Of a DNA stretch of 64,000 bases, positions 28,379 to 36,967 are shown in pieces. The notes beneath the pieces are model-generated. The model saw only the letters and a program-made list of their open reading frames with translations. It ran no database searches and had not been told where the DNA came from. The stretch's first letter is position 1; each line of letters begins with the position of its first letter. The position numbers and the translations under genes are program-made. The stretch is from CALMEC01 sp964531025 (GTDB lineage: Bacteria; Actinomycetota; Thermoleophilia; Miltoncostaeales; Miltoncostaeaceae). Where the stretch lies: positions 62,001-126,000 of the forward strand of contig CAZHDY010000003.1 in NCBI GenBank assembly GCA_964531025.1, read 5' to 3'.

Positions 28379-29489
28379 CGGCGAGCTCGTCCAGCAGGGC
28401 GAGGAAGCGATCGTTCTCGTGCGGGTGTCCCACCGTCACGCGGATTCCCGACGGCGCGCCGAACCCGCCGGTGGGGCGGATGATCATGCCGCGCTGCAGC
28501 AGCTGGTCATTGAGGCGCGCCGCGCGTTCGGCACTGCCGACGTCGAAGAACAGGAAGTTGCCCTGCGACGGCAGAGGAGTGTGACCGCGGGCGCGAAGCC
28601 CCTCGGCCAGCCGTTCGCGCTCGGCCCGGTTGGCCGCCGCCCGCTCGCCCACGATGGTCTCGGCCTCGGCCAATGACGCGGTGGCGGCCAGAAGCGCCAT
28701 GTGGTTCACGTCGAACACGTTGCGCACCCGCCCGATGGCCTCGATCAGCTCGGGAGGCGCGACCAGGTAGCCCACACGCAGCCCCGCCAGGCCGTAGATC
28801 TTCGAGAAGGTCCGGGTGACCGCCAGCGGGCGCGCACGACGTGCCAGACCGACGGCGTCGTGTCCGCCGTCGTCCATGAACTCGAAGTACGCCTCGTCGA
28901 TGACCGGAAGGACGTGCGACGGAAGGTCGTCCAGGAAGGCCATGAGGTCGTCGGCGTCGACTGCGCCCCCGGTGGGGTTGTTGGGGCTCACGATGACGAT
29001 CAGCTTGGTTGCGTCCGTGACGGCCGCGCGCATCGCCGGCAGGTCGTACGCGCCGTCCTCGCCGAGCGGGACAAGCGTCGGGGTCGCACCCATCATCAGC
29101 GCGCCCTGACGCCACGAGGGGAACGACGGCCAGCCCATGACCAGCTCGTCGCCGGCGTCCAGGACCGCCAGACAGATCAGCTTGATCAGGCTGTCCACCC
29201 CGTTGCCCACCAGGATCCGGTCGGCCGGGACGCCGAGGTGGCGCTCGAGGGCACCGCGCAGGTCCCATGCCCCGGGATCCGGGTAGACACGCAGATCCTG
29301 CACCGCCTCCGCCAGGGCACGCTGCGCAGCCTCGGCCGGAGGCAGCGGGCCTTCGTTCGAGGCGAGCTTCACGATGTCGGTGACGCCGATCTCACGGGCG
29401 AGGTCACCGGCGGGACGGCCGGGCTGGTAGGGATCGACGGCATCGAGCGCCGGGCGGATCAGGCGCGACGGGAACGTTGGGTCTGTCAT
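28368..29489 (-). CDS. hisC: Histidinol-phosphate aminotransferase
   Basis: 373 aa from ATG 29489. Fold-type I PLP enzyme: substrate loop KLASNEGPL, SPNNPTGG, DEAYFEF, and the Schiff-base Lys in TRTFSKIYGLAGLRVGYL, followed by GFGAPSGIRVTVG. Converts imidazole-acetol phosphate and Glu to histidinol phosphate; actinobacterial homologues may also transaminate aromatic amino acids. No other his genes are nearby, so a broad aromatic aminotransferase role remains possible. Divergent from the Lon-domain gene with only 35 bp between starts. Confidence 0.88.
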   Translation of the reverse strand: MTDPTFPSRLIRPALDAVDPYQPGRPAGDLAREIGVTDIVKLASNEGPLPPAEAAQRALAEAVQDLRVYPDPGAWDLRGALERHLGVPADRILVGNGVDSLIKLICLAVLDAGDELVMGWPSFPSWRQGALMMGATPTLVPLGEDGAYDLPAMRAAVTDATKLIVIVSPNNPTGGAVDADDLMAFLDDLPSHVLPVIDEAYFEFMDDGGHDAVGLARRARPLAVTRTFSKIYGLAGLRVGYLVAPPELIEAIGRVRNVFDVNHMALLAATASLAEAETIVGERAAANRAERERLAEGLRARGHTPLPSQGNFLFFDVGSAERAARLNDQLLQRGMIIRPTGGFGAPSGIRVTVGHPHENDRFLALLDELAGED

Positions 29490-29524
29490 CAGGCGGGATC
29501 GTATAGTGGAAAAGACTTGTCGCC

Positions 29525-30154
29525 ATGACCGAACCCGCCACGGACATCCATGGGCTCTTCCCGCTCGATCTGGTGCTCCTGCCGGGTGAGCGGGTCCCGC
29601 TCCACATCTTCGAGCCACGCTACCGCGCCCTCGTGGCGGACTGCGTGCTCACCGCGACGGAGTTCGTCCTGCCGTTGGTGCAGGGCGAGGCCATCACCGA
29701 GGTAGCGTGTGCCGCGCGGGTCGAGAGCCTCATCCGCCGCTTCGCCGACGGACGCATGAACGTGATCGTGGCCGGAACCCGTCGCGTGCGCATCACGGCG
29801 GCGGCCGAGGAACGGCCGTACCTGACGGGCATGGTCGAGGATCTCCCCGATGAGGACGAGGATCTCGACCTGGCGCTCGAGTACCACGTCACCGGGCGCT
29901 TCGATCACCTGGTCGCGCAGGTGGCGGGGGGACGGTCGAACCCCATGGAGACGGACGTGCCCCGTTCCTACGCCATCGCCGGGCAGATCCAGCTGGAGGC
30001 GACGCTCAAGCAGACCCTGCTGCAGGAGCGGTCCGAGAACACCCGTCTGGCGGTCGTCGACGAGATCCTCGGCCGGGCCCTGCAGCAGGTCGACCGATCC
30101 GACGTCGCCGAACGGCGCTCGGATTCCAACGGCGACACGACGGTATCCGAATGA
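29525..30154 (+). CDS. Lon substrate-binding (LON-SB) domain protein
   Basis: 209 aa with the N-terminal Lon domain only: LFPLDLVLLPGERVPLHIFE, PRYRALVADC, GTRRVRI and a C-terminal helical part. There is no AAA+ or protease domain. Such stand-alone proteins are common in actinobacteria and may bind substrates for proteolysis; their role is not settled. Stop overlaps the ygfZ start by 4 nt (ATGA). A TATAGT at 29502-29507 lies close to the start and would give a very short leader. Confidence 0.88.
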   Translation: MTEPATDIHGLFPLDLVLLPGERVPLHIFEPRYRALVADCVLTATEFVLPLVQGEAITEVACAARVESLIRRFADGRMNVIVAGTRRVRITAAAEERPYLTGMVEDLPDEDEDLDLALEYHVTGRFDHLVAQVAGGRSNPMETDVPRSYAIAGQIQLEATLKQTLLQERSENTRLAVVDEILGRALQQVDRSDVAERRSDSNGDTTVSE

Positions 30155-31005
30155 CCAATCGCATCTCATCCCGCCCCATGGCGACCGTCTGGGTCGACGG
30201 GTCCGACGCCGAGTCCTTCCTGCACGGGCTCCTGTCACAGGAGATCACCTCCATGACCGACGGGGAGGCCCGTGATGCCCTGCTGTTGGACAAGACCGGG
30301 CACGTCCGCGTCGATCTGCGCGTGATCCGCACCGAGCCGGAATCGTTCACACTGCTCACCGATGCGGACAGCGGGGACCGCCTCACCGAGCTCCTCGACG
30401 AGTACCACTTCTCGGAGGACGTCGAGATCCTCGGCCCCGAGCCGGTGGACGTGGTGACCTTCCTGGAGAGGACCGATCCGTTCGTCTCCGGAGCGGACAT
30501 CGTCATCCCGGGCAGGATCCCGGCGTCGGTGGACGCGATCGGCGACGCCGCCACCATCGTGGACGCCAACGCAACCATCCCCGTCGACGACGAGGAGGTG
30601 GAGGCCCTCCGCATCGCCGCGGGCGTCCCCCGCTTCGGGGTCGACATGACCGAGCGCACCCTGGTCCACGAGGCCGGGCTCCAGCGCCGTTCGGTGTCGT
30701 TCGACAAGGGCTGCTACCTCGGGCAGGAGACCGTCGCCCGTGTGGAATACCGCGGCGGGGTCAACAAGCGACTGGTGGGCCTGCGACTCCCGGCACCCGT
30801 TTCAGTTGGAACGACGGTAACGAACGGCGAGAAGAGCGTGGGGGCGGTGACGAGCGTCGCGACGCACCCGTCGCTGGGGCCCATCGCGCTGGCCACCGTG
30901 CGCAAGGAGGCGGAGGACGGCAGCGAGGTCATCGTGGAGGGCCTGGACGTACCCGCGCGAATCGTGACGCTGCCCTTCGTCGCCGAGGCGACCCCGGCCG
31001 GCTGA
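30151..31005 (+). CDS. ygfZ: Folate-binding protein YgfZ (iron-sulfur cluster assembly)
   Basis: 284 aa. GcvT-like folate fold with the family signature KGCYLGQETVARVEY. YgfZ/IBA57 uses tetrahydrofolate to help repair or assemble 4Fe-4S clusters in a subset of enzymes. The N-terminal aminomethyltransferase-like half is present, and length is normal. Coupled to the Lon-domain gene by a 4-nt overlap; the AlkA-like gene follows after about 50 bp. Confidence 0.9.
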   Translation: MTNRISSRPMATVWVDGSDAESFLHGLLSQEITSMTDGEARDALLLDKTGHVRVDLRVIRTEPESFTLLTDADSGDRLTELLDEYHFSEDVEILGPEPVDVVTFLERTDPFVSGADIVIPGRIPASVDAIGDAATIVDANATIPVDDEEVEALRIAAGVPRFGVDMTERTLVHEAGLQRRSVSFDKGCYLGQETVARVEYRGGVNKRLVGLRLPAPVSVGTTVTNGEKSVGAVTSVATHPSLGPIALATVRKEAEDGSEVIVEGLDVPARIVTLPFVAEATPAG

Positions 31006-31056
31006 CGGCTGTCGCGGGTGCCGGGGTGGTCCGGCGCGCAACGCTAAGGTGAGTGG

Positions 31057-31971
31057 ATCGTCACCGCCGTCATCACACCCCGGGGCCCGTACTCGCTCGC
31101 ATCCACCGTCGGACGGTTCGCCGACACCACCCGCCGATCCCTTCCGGGCGGCGGCATCGAGCTCGTGTTCGAAACCGGCGAGAACCTCACCCGGGCGCGG
31201 ATCGGGCAGCGTCCGAGCGGCGAGGTCATCGCCACCGTGGAGGCCGCCGACGTCGAGACCTCGCTCGCCCACCTGCGGTTCGTACTGGCGGTGGACGACG
31301 ACACATCGGAGTTCACCGAGTCCGTCCGAGACGACCCGCTGCTGGGCTCGCGCGTGCCCCATTCGCGCGGTACCCGCCCCCTGCGCACGGCGACGGTGGC
31401 CCATGCCGTGCTCAAGGCCTTCGCGGGACAGCTGATCACCGCACAGGAGGCACTTCGCATCGAGCGCCGGGTGCTGCAACGCATCGGCCGCCACCACGCG
31501 GGGCTCGCCGTGCCTCCCGACCAGGACGCGCTGGCGTCGCTCTCACCCGCCGAGTACGTGGCATGTGGCCTCCACCCGAAGCGCGCGTCCGCCCTGGCCC
31601 GCCTGGTCCGCCATGTGGACCTCGAAGCCCTGCGCAGCGAGAACCGTGACGGGCTGCACGGCCGCCTCGGACGCGAGCGCATGATCGGTCCGTGGTCGGT
31701 GGGCGTGATCGCGCTGACCGGTCTCGGCCGCTACGACGTGGGTCTGGTGGGCGACCTCAACCTCATCCGGCTGACCGCCAACCTCCTGGGGCGCCCGGCC
31801 ACCGCCGAGGACTCGGCCGAGCTTCTCGCCCGCTACGACCCGTGGGCCGGCCTCGCGTCGAAGCACCTGATGGGGCACCCACTGGCACGAGAACGCCGCC
31901 ACGCGTCGGCCGACGCCGTCGCCCGGAGATCTCCCGCGCGGACGCGCCGAGCCGCGAACGGATGGCGCTGA
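31057..31971 (+). CDS. AlkA-like DNA-3-methyladenine glycosylase (HhH-GPD)
   Basis: Helix-hairpin-helix base-excision glycosylase: RMIGPWSVGVIALTGLGR hairpin and catalytic Asp in VGDLNLIRL. The conserved N-terminal strand ITPRGPYSLASTV is encoded from about 31070, but no ATG/GTG/TTG lies in frame between the upstream stop (31045) and GTG 31165. An AAGGTGAG ribosome-site-like run (31046-31053) precedes ATC at 31057, taken here as the likely start (304 aa). Conservative annotation from 31165 gives 268 aa and loses that strand. Stop overlaps the M15 peptidase start (TGATG). Confidence 0.75.
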   Translation: MVTAVITPRGPYSLASTVGRFADTTRRSLPGGGIELVFETGENLTRARIGQRPSGEVIATVEAADVETSLAHLRFVLAVDDDTSEFTESVRDDPLLGSRVPHSRGTRPLRTATVAHAVLKAFAGQLITAQEALRIERRVLQRIGRHHAGLAVPPDQDALASLSPAEYVACGLHPKRASALARLVRHVDLEALRSENRDGLHGRLGRERMIGPWSVGVIALTGLGRYDVGLVGDLNLIRLTANLLGRPATAEDSAELLARYDPWAGLASKHLMGHPLARERRHASADAVARRSPARTRRAANGWR

Positions 31972-32615
31972 TGCGATGGTTCGTCCCCTTCCTGGCCGCC
32001 ACGATCGTCACGGGCGGGGTCGCATCGACCGCAGCGGCGGCCACCCCGTTCACGTCGTCCGTCAAACCGCTGAGCGCCGCAGAGCGACGCGCCATGACCC
32101 CGTCGGTCTGGCGTCCGGGCTGCCCCGTCGGGTTGAACGATCTGCGCGTCGTGCGGGTCACGCACATGAGCTTCGACGGAAAGACGCGCACGGGTCGCCT
32201 GGTGGTCCATCGCGACGTGGCCGCCCCGGTCGTCCGCATCATGCGCCGCCTGTACACCGCGCGCGTCCCGATCCGGTGGATGGTTCCCATCGAGCGATTC
32301 GGTGGCAGCGACTTCGCGTCCATCGAGGCCGACAACACCAGCGCGTTCAACTGCCGGTACGTCGACGGAACCCGGCGCTGGTCGCAGCATGCGTACGGTC
32401 GGGCCATCGACATCAACCCGATCGAGAACCCGTACATCTCGCGCGGCCGCACATCGCATCGGCGCAGCATCCCGTACGTCAACCGACGCCCGCGACCGGG
32501 CATGGCCGTCGAGGGCGGAGCGCTCGTGCGTGCGTTCACGTCGGAAGGGTGGGGCTGGGGCGGCCGATGGAGCAGCGTCAAGGACTACCAGCACTTCAGC
32601 GCGGACGGCCGGTGA
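31971..32615 (+). CDS. Secreted M15-family metallopeptidase (D-Ala-D-Ala carboxypeptidase-like)
   Basis: 214 aa with a cleavable signal (MRWFVPFLAATIVTGGVAST). Zinc-site motifs of the VanY/M15 fold: SQHAYGRAIDINP (His and Asp ligands) and KDYQHFS near the C-terminus (His ligand). Expected to cut D,D- or L,D-peptide bonds in peptidoglycan outside the membrane. Start overlaps the glycosylase stop by one base, implying coupling to a DNA-repair gene without obvious functional link. Confidence 0.88.
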   Translation: MRWFVPFLAATIVTGGVASTAAAATPFTSSVKPLSAAERRAMTPSVWRPGCPVGLNDLRVVRVTHMSFDGKTRTGRLVVHRDVAAPVVRIMRRLYTARVPIRWMVPIERFGGSDFASIEADNTSAFNCRYVDGTRRWSQHAYGRAIDINPIENPYISRGRTSHRRSIPYVNRRPRPGMAVEGGALVRAFTSEGWGWGGRWSSVKDYQHFSADGR

Positions 32616-32691
32616 ACCCGGGCCCGTCCGTTATCGTCGCATCGATGCGTTCCCGCGACGCCACGCACCGTTCGCCGACGGGGTGTGATCG

Positions 32692-33882
32692 ATGAAGGTC
32701 CCGCCCGAGCGCGTCGAGACGGACCTCATCGGCAGGATCCGCCGGGGCATGCGGCTTCCCCGTCGCCTCCCCGAGATCGTGCCCTCGCACCTGCCCGGAC
32801 TGTGCGAGGTGACGTTCGCATGGCAACCGGACGATCCCGCCTACCGTGAGGGCGAGGTGATGGTCCACCTGAACTCGATCACCGACGCCCACCGCGAGGA
32901 CATCGGCCCGGCGCGCATGGAGTGGATCGGCGACACGGGTGTCGCGGCGGTGGGGTACCTCCTGCCGGACGACCTGGTCGCGAGCTACCGGATCGTCTGG
33001 ATGCCCGAGATCCCCCAGCACGCCGGTGCGACCCGTGAGGGGTGGCGCGCCGTCCACGAGGCCGGAGAGCCCGACCCCCGGAACCCCGAGCGGATTCCCA
33101 ATCCGTTGGGAACGACGAGCTCTGTCCTCCGCATGCCCCGAAGCCAGCACAACGCTGCCGAGCTCGTCGACACACCACCGCGGCGCGACTATCGCTCCCG
33201 GGACCTGGAACTGCGGGCGACATCCCCCGCGGCGTGGGCACGCCTCCTCGTGCCGGAAAAGGACGCCCAACGCCTCCTTGTGCTGTTCGACGGCGAAGCG
33301 TGGGACGGGCTGCCCATCGAGGAGGCCCTCCGCCGCCTGGACGGCCCCGCGACGGCGGCCGTCCTCGTCGGATCCGGGCCGCGTCCCGACCGGGTGGACC
33401 TTCTTCCCGACGTCGGACGGGTCTCCCGGGCGCTCGAAGACGTACTCGCCGCATGCCGAGACGCGGGGCTTCGCGACATCACCGCCCGGGAGAGGGTGAT
33501 CGTGTGCGGCCAGAGCCTGGGTGGCCTGGCCGCCGCATCGTGCGTCGTCTCCGCCCCCCATCTCGTCCGGACCGCGATCGCCCAGTCGGGCTCGTACTGG
33601 CACGGTTCACCGGAGGGCACGCCGCGGAGCGAGGGCGGCGCGATCATGAAGCAGGTCGAGCAGATGTCCCTGACCGGCCGTCGACTCGTCATCCAGTACG
33701 GCAACCAGGAGCAGGTGCTCGGCCCCCTCAGCCGGCGGTTCGCCGAGGCCTGCCGGGCCGCATCGGCCGATGTGATCGAACGCGAGTATCCCGGTGGCCA
33801 CGACTACGCGTGGTGGCTGACGGGCCTCCTGGACGGGCTGGACCGCTTGGCGGAGCTACCGCCCCTCGCCGGCGACGGCTGA
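32692..33882 (+). CDS. Enterochelin esterase-like alpha/beta hydrolase (Fes family)
   Basis: 396 aa. An N-terminal carbohydrate-module-like beta domain (VTFAWQPDDPA, WMPEIPQHAG) is followed by an esterase domain with nucleophile in CGQSLGGLAAASCVV and catalytic His in PGGHDYAWWL, matching Fes. Fes hydrolyses the trilactone of ferric enterobactin to release iron in the cytoplasm; the true siderophore here is unknown. No siderophore synthesis genes are in the window, so scavenging of foreign siderophores, or a different ester substrate, is possible. Confidence 0.82.
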   Translation: MKVPPERVETDLIGRIRRGMRLPRRLPEIVPSHLPGLCEVTFAWQPDDPAYREGEVMVHLNSITDAHREDIGPARMEWIGDTGVAAVGYLLPDDLVASYRIVWMPEIPQHAGATREGWRAVHEAGEPDPRNPERIPNPLGTTSSVLRMPRSQHNAAELVDTPPRRDYRSRDLELRATSPAAWARLLVPEKDAQRLLVLFDGEAWDGLPIEEALRRLDGPATAAVLVGSGPRPDRVDLLPDVGRVSRALEDVLAACRDAGLRDITARERVIVCGQSLGGLAAASCVVSAPHLVRTAIAQSGSYWHGSPEGTPRSEGGAIMKQVEQMSLTGRRLVIQYGNQEQVLGPLSRRFAEACRAASADVIEREYPGGHDYAWWLTGLLDGLDRLAELPPLAGDG

Positions 33883-33948
33883 GAGACCACCCGCACGCCC
33901 AGCCCAAAGCGAGCACGGGCAGGTCGTGGCGACGGCAAACCGCCGTGC

Positions 33949-35133
33949 CTACGTCGGCGGTGGTACCCCGTGATCGATGATCTGTCGGCGACGACGACGC
34001 GCCCTGCGACGCTGGGCGCGGATGCGCAACACGATCAGCACGACGGCGATGACGATCGCGGCGAGCACCGCCCAGTGCCACCACGGCCGACCTGAGTCGC
34101 CGAGCTTCTCCCCGCCCCACGCGACGCGCACGCGGTCGAAGTGGTCACGCCACTCCTTCGGCAGGTACTCGATGTTCTGGAGGAGCTGCAGCAGCTGGCG
34201 GTGGTAGACCTGGTAGGTCTCGGGCGCCGGGTCCATGCTCTTCAGGCTGTAGCGCGACAGCCCGTTGTGCAGGTCGTAGACGTCGAGATGGGCATCGACC
34301 TCGAGAGCGGCCTGGTAGACGTACCCGCGGGCGCGATCGCGCAGTTCGCCCCAGCGCGGGTCCTGCGCCGCGAGTGCGTCCGCCTGGGTGGCGAAGCGAT
34401 CGAGGCTCACGATGGACTGGGCGAACCCGTTCAGGATGCGCGACTGGTCACCGCGAGGCGTGGCGTACTCCAGGAACCACATGCCGCCGGCCTTGCCGTC
34501 GGTGGCGACACCACCGTCACGCCAGTCCACGGCGAACGAGTTCAGGTACTCGGTGGAGAGCGTCAGGATGCGCCCGCGCTCGCGCTCCGTGGAATTCTCG
34601 TCCAGCGTCGGGATCAGCGTGCTCAGGATAAGGCCCTGTCCCATCGCGTCACGCCACGGCGGCGCCGTGCTGTCGGTCGACAGGTAGACGCTGTCGTTCA
34701 TGCGGAAGGCGGTGCCGTCCGGTGCGACGCGACGCGCGCTGTACGAGACGATCTCGTTCACCGAGGCACGGGCCCGCCCGGCCTCCCCGGCCCGCTGCCG
34801 GCGCAGCACGTCGCGTGCAGCGGTGACCCAATTGGGGAAGAAGCCCTGGTTGCGATAGAAACGCCACAGGAGTGCGGAGCCCTTGGGTCGGTACTCCTCC
34901 CGAAGGGCCGGGGTCCGGCCCGGGTTCTCGCTCATCCACTGCTCGTTGACCGCGGTGATCCGCGCCGCCGTCTCGGCGTCGGCGGCTCCCTCGCGGATGT
35001 GCAGGATGGACGGCCCGTCGACCTGTGCATCGGTCTCGGTCCCCACCACCTCGTCCTGGGCGAACGCCACCGGTGCAGCCGTGATCGCGGCCACACATGT
35101 AAGTGCGACGAGAAGGCGGTGACGCCACCTCAT
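33949..35133 (-). CDS. Membrane-anchored glucuronyl C5-epimerase-like protein
   Basis: 394 aa from ATG 35133. Signal peptide (RLLVALTCVAAITAAPVAFA), exported domain and C-terminal span (WAVLAAIVIAVVLIVLRI) with a very basic cytoplasmic tail. The exported part carries features of the D-glucuronyl C5-epimerase C-terminal domain (PF06662): WRDAMGQGLILSTLI, WFLEYATPRGDQSRILNGF, DVYDL and a tract ending YHRQLLQLLQNI. That fold epimerises glucuronate in heparan-type or bacterial exopolysaccharides; activity here is inferred from domain likeness only. Last gene of the parA-ftsZ-ggt operon, overlapping the 104-aa gene by 4 nt. Confidence 0.72.
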   Translation of the reverse strand: MRWRHRLLVALTCVAAITAAPVAFAQDEVVGTETDAQVDGPSILHIREGAADAETAARITAVNEQWMSENPGRTPALREEYRPKGSALLWRFYRNQGFFPNWVTAARDVLRRQRAGEAGRARASVNEIVSYSARRVAPDGTAFRMNDSVYLSTDSTAPPWRDAMGQGLILSTLIPTLDENSTERERGRILTLSTEYLNSFAVDWRDGGVATDGKAGGMWFLEYATPRGDQSRILNGFAQSIVSLDRFATQADALAAQDPRWGELRDRARGYVYQAALEVDAHLDVYDLHNGLSRYSLKSMDPAPETYQVYHRQLLQLLQNIEYLPKEWRDHFDRVRVAWGGEKLGDSGRPWWHWAVLAAIVIAVVLIVLRIRAQRRRARRRRRQIIDHGVPPPT

Positions 35134-35444
35134 GCGAACAGGATCTCGTCCTCCGGCGCGCCTTCCTCCAGGCGCTCGGTGATCTTGCCGACGGCCACCT
35201 CGTAGACGATGGGCGCGAGTTGCGCCATCGGCCCGTCGACCACGTCCGGATTGATGGAGTGGACGCGGACACGACCCACGAAGCACGTCTTGATGCCGAG
35301 AAGCTCCCCGTCACGCAGGACATGGACCTGGAAGCCCCACATCGCGGCCGGCGAGTCGGTCAGGCTCGTGCGGATCGGCTGAGGAACGATCACGTACTCG
35401 ACGCCGTCCACCGTGACCGGATAGATGAACTCGTCGTCCGTCAC
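35130..35444 (-). CDS. Hypothetical 104-aa protein in the parA-ftsZ operon
   Basis: Short acidic cytosolic protein, GTG start overlapping the ggt stop by 4 nt and stop overlapping the epimerase-like start by 4 nt. Segments VDGVEYVIVPQPIRTSL and MWGFQVHVLRDGELLGIKTC suggest a small beta fold. No domain recognised. Its retention between two fully overlapping genes argues that it is real. Confidence 0.7.
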   Translation of the reverse strand: MTDDEFIYPVTVDGVEYVIVPQPIRTSLTDSPAAMWGFQVHVLRDGELLGIKTCFVGRVRVHSINPDVVDGPMAQLAPIVYEVAVGKITERLEEGAPEDEILFA

Positions 35445-36967
35445 AGGTCCCTCACCTCGCCGTCAGCGGTGACGATCGCCGCAGCCCCGCCCCGGCGGGG
35501 ATCGCCGGCACCCGACAGGACACCGTCGCGACGCGTGACGGCCGAGACGCCGCCGAAGAACAGATTCCGGTGATCCCACCGGCGAAGAACATGTCCATCC
35601 CTCTCCAAAGCGGCACAAACCTCCTCGGGAACCCCGAACTCGACGTCAACGCGGCCGTCCTCCGGGTGTACACGCGCACGGTCGACGGCCGATGCGACAT
35701 CCAGACCGCCGTCCATGACGCTCACGAGCGTCTGGAGGATCGCTGATCGAAGCCTATTCGACCCCGCCGATCCGAGGGCGAGCGCCGGTTCGGAGTCACG
35801 GATCACGAGCGTCGGCGACATCATCGACGTCATCCGAAGGCCCGGCTCGATGAGGCCGAAACCTGCCGGGTTCAGGTCCTGCTCACCGGACATGTTGTTC
35901 AGGAGGATCCCGGTGCCCGGAACGACGACACCGCCGCCCGAGCCGAGAGACGACGACAGCGTCGCCATCCCGCCATCGGCGTCGATCACGCTCACGTTGG
36001 TGGTGCCGGTCGGCTTGCGCGTGATGGCACCGAGAATGCGCTCGATGACACCGGGCTCACGGAGCGCGTCGAGGAAGGCGTCGTCCCGCAACTCGTTCGC
36101 GGCCACGCCCCCGTCCGCCACCGCCCGGTAGAAGCCCTCGTCCGTGGCGACGGTGGCCGGATCGATCGTCGCGAGCGCCGCCAGGATGAGGATGCCACCC
36201 GCAGACGGAGGCGCATTGGTGATGACCTCGTAGTCCGCTCGGCGCAGGTGGAGCGGTTCACGTTCGATGACGTGGTACTCGTGAAGATCGGTCTCGGTGA
36301 CAAGGCCCGCGTCGCCCAGGTGCCGCAGGATCGCCTGGCCGATCGAACCATGACTCATGGCGCGCGCGCCCTCGGCGGCGAAGGTCTCGAAGGTCTCCGC
36401 GAGCTCGGGGATCCGGAGCACGTCCCCCTCGGCCAGCAGCGTCCCGCCGGGTGCATAGACGGCCTGCGACTCGGGGGTGAAGACCAGCATCGCCCCGAGG
36501 ATGCGGTAGAGGTAGTCGATCTCGGCCGTCAGGCGCACCCCGTCACGCGCCAGGCGGCACACCGGCTCGACGATCTCCGCCAGAGACAGCCGGCCGTGGT
36601 TCTCGACGGCGTGGGCGATGCCGTGGAGGAAGCCCGGCACGGCGACCGACGCCGCCCCGATGTGGAACACCTGGTCCGCCCCGCCGAACGGGACCGTGAA
36701 CGAGTCCAGCATGTCCTCGTCCAGCCGGCGTCCGTCGGGTCCCAGTCCGGGTACCTGGACGAAGAAGTCGATGAGCTTCGGCGCGCCCTTCGGCGGACGG
36801 AAGAGGAGGAAGCCGCCGGCGCCCGGCCCCGTCAGGGGGTTCTCGGCCATGGAGGCCGCGCATGCCGCCGCCGCGGCGGCGTCGACGGCGTTCCCTCCAC
36901 GGGCCAGGATCGCCGCACCGGCCCGCGCCGACTCACGATGGCCGGCGGCGACGATCCCCCCGGACAT
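35441..36967 (-). CDS. ggt: Gamma-glutamyltransferase family protein
   Basis: 508 aa. N-terminal nucleophile hydrolase: the autoprocessing/catalytic Thr lies in KPTGTTNVSVIDADG and the small-subunit motif LNNMSGEQDLNPAG precedes AGSNRLRSAIL. GGT cleaves gamma-glutamyl bonds (glutathione, poly-gamma-glutamate). There is no signal peptide at ATG 36967, which is unusual as most GGTs are exported, so it may act in the cytoplasm. It starts on the last base of the ftsZ stop (TGATG), so it is translationally tied to ftsZ. Confidence 0.9.
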   Translation of the reverse strand: MSGGIVAAGHRESARAGAAILARGGNAVDAAAAAACAASMAENPLTGPGAGGFLLFRPPKGAPKLIDFFVQVPGLGPDGRRLDEDMLDSFTVPFGGADQVFHIGAASVAVPGFLHGIAHAVENHGRLSLAEIVEPVCRLARDGVRLTAEIDYLYRILGAMLVFTPESQAVYAPGGTLLAEGDVLRIPELAETFETFAAEGARAMSHGSIGQAILRHLGDAGLVTETDLHEYHVIEREPLHLRRADYEVITNAPPSAGGILILAALATIDPATVATDEGFYRAVADGGVAANELRDDAFLDALREPGVIERILGAITRKPTGTTNVSVIDADGGMATLSSSLGSGGGVVVPGTGILLNNMSGEQDLNPAGFGLIEPGLRMTSMMSPTLVIRDSEPALALGSAGSNRLRSAILQTLVSVMDGGLDVASAVDRARVHPEDGRVDVEFGVPEEVCAALERDGHVLRRWDHRNLFFGGVSAVTRRDGVLSGAGDPRRGGAAAIVTADGEVRDL

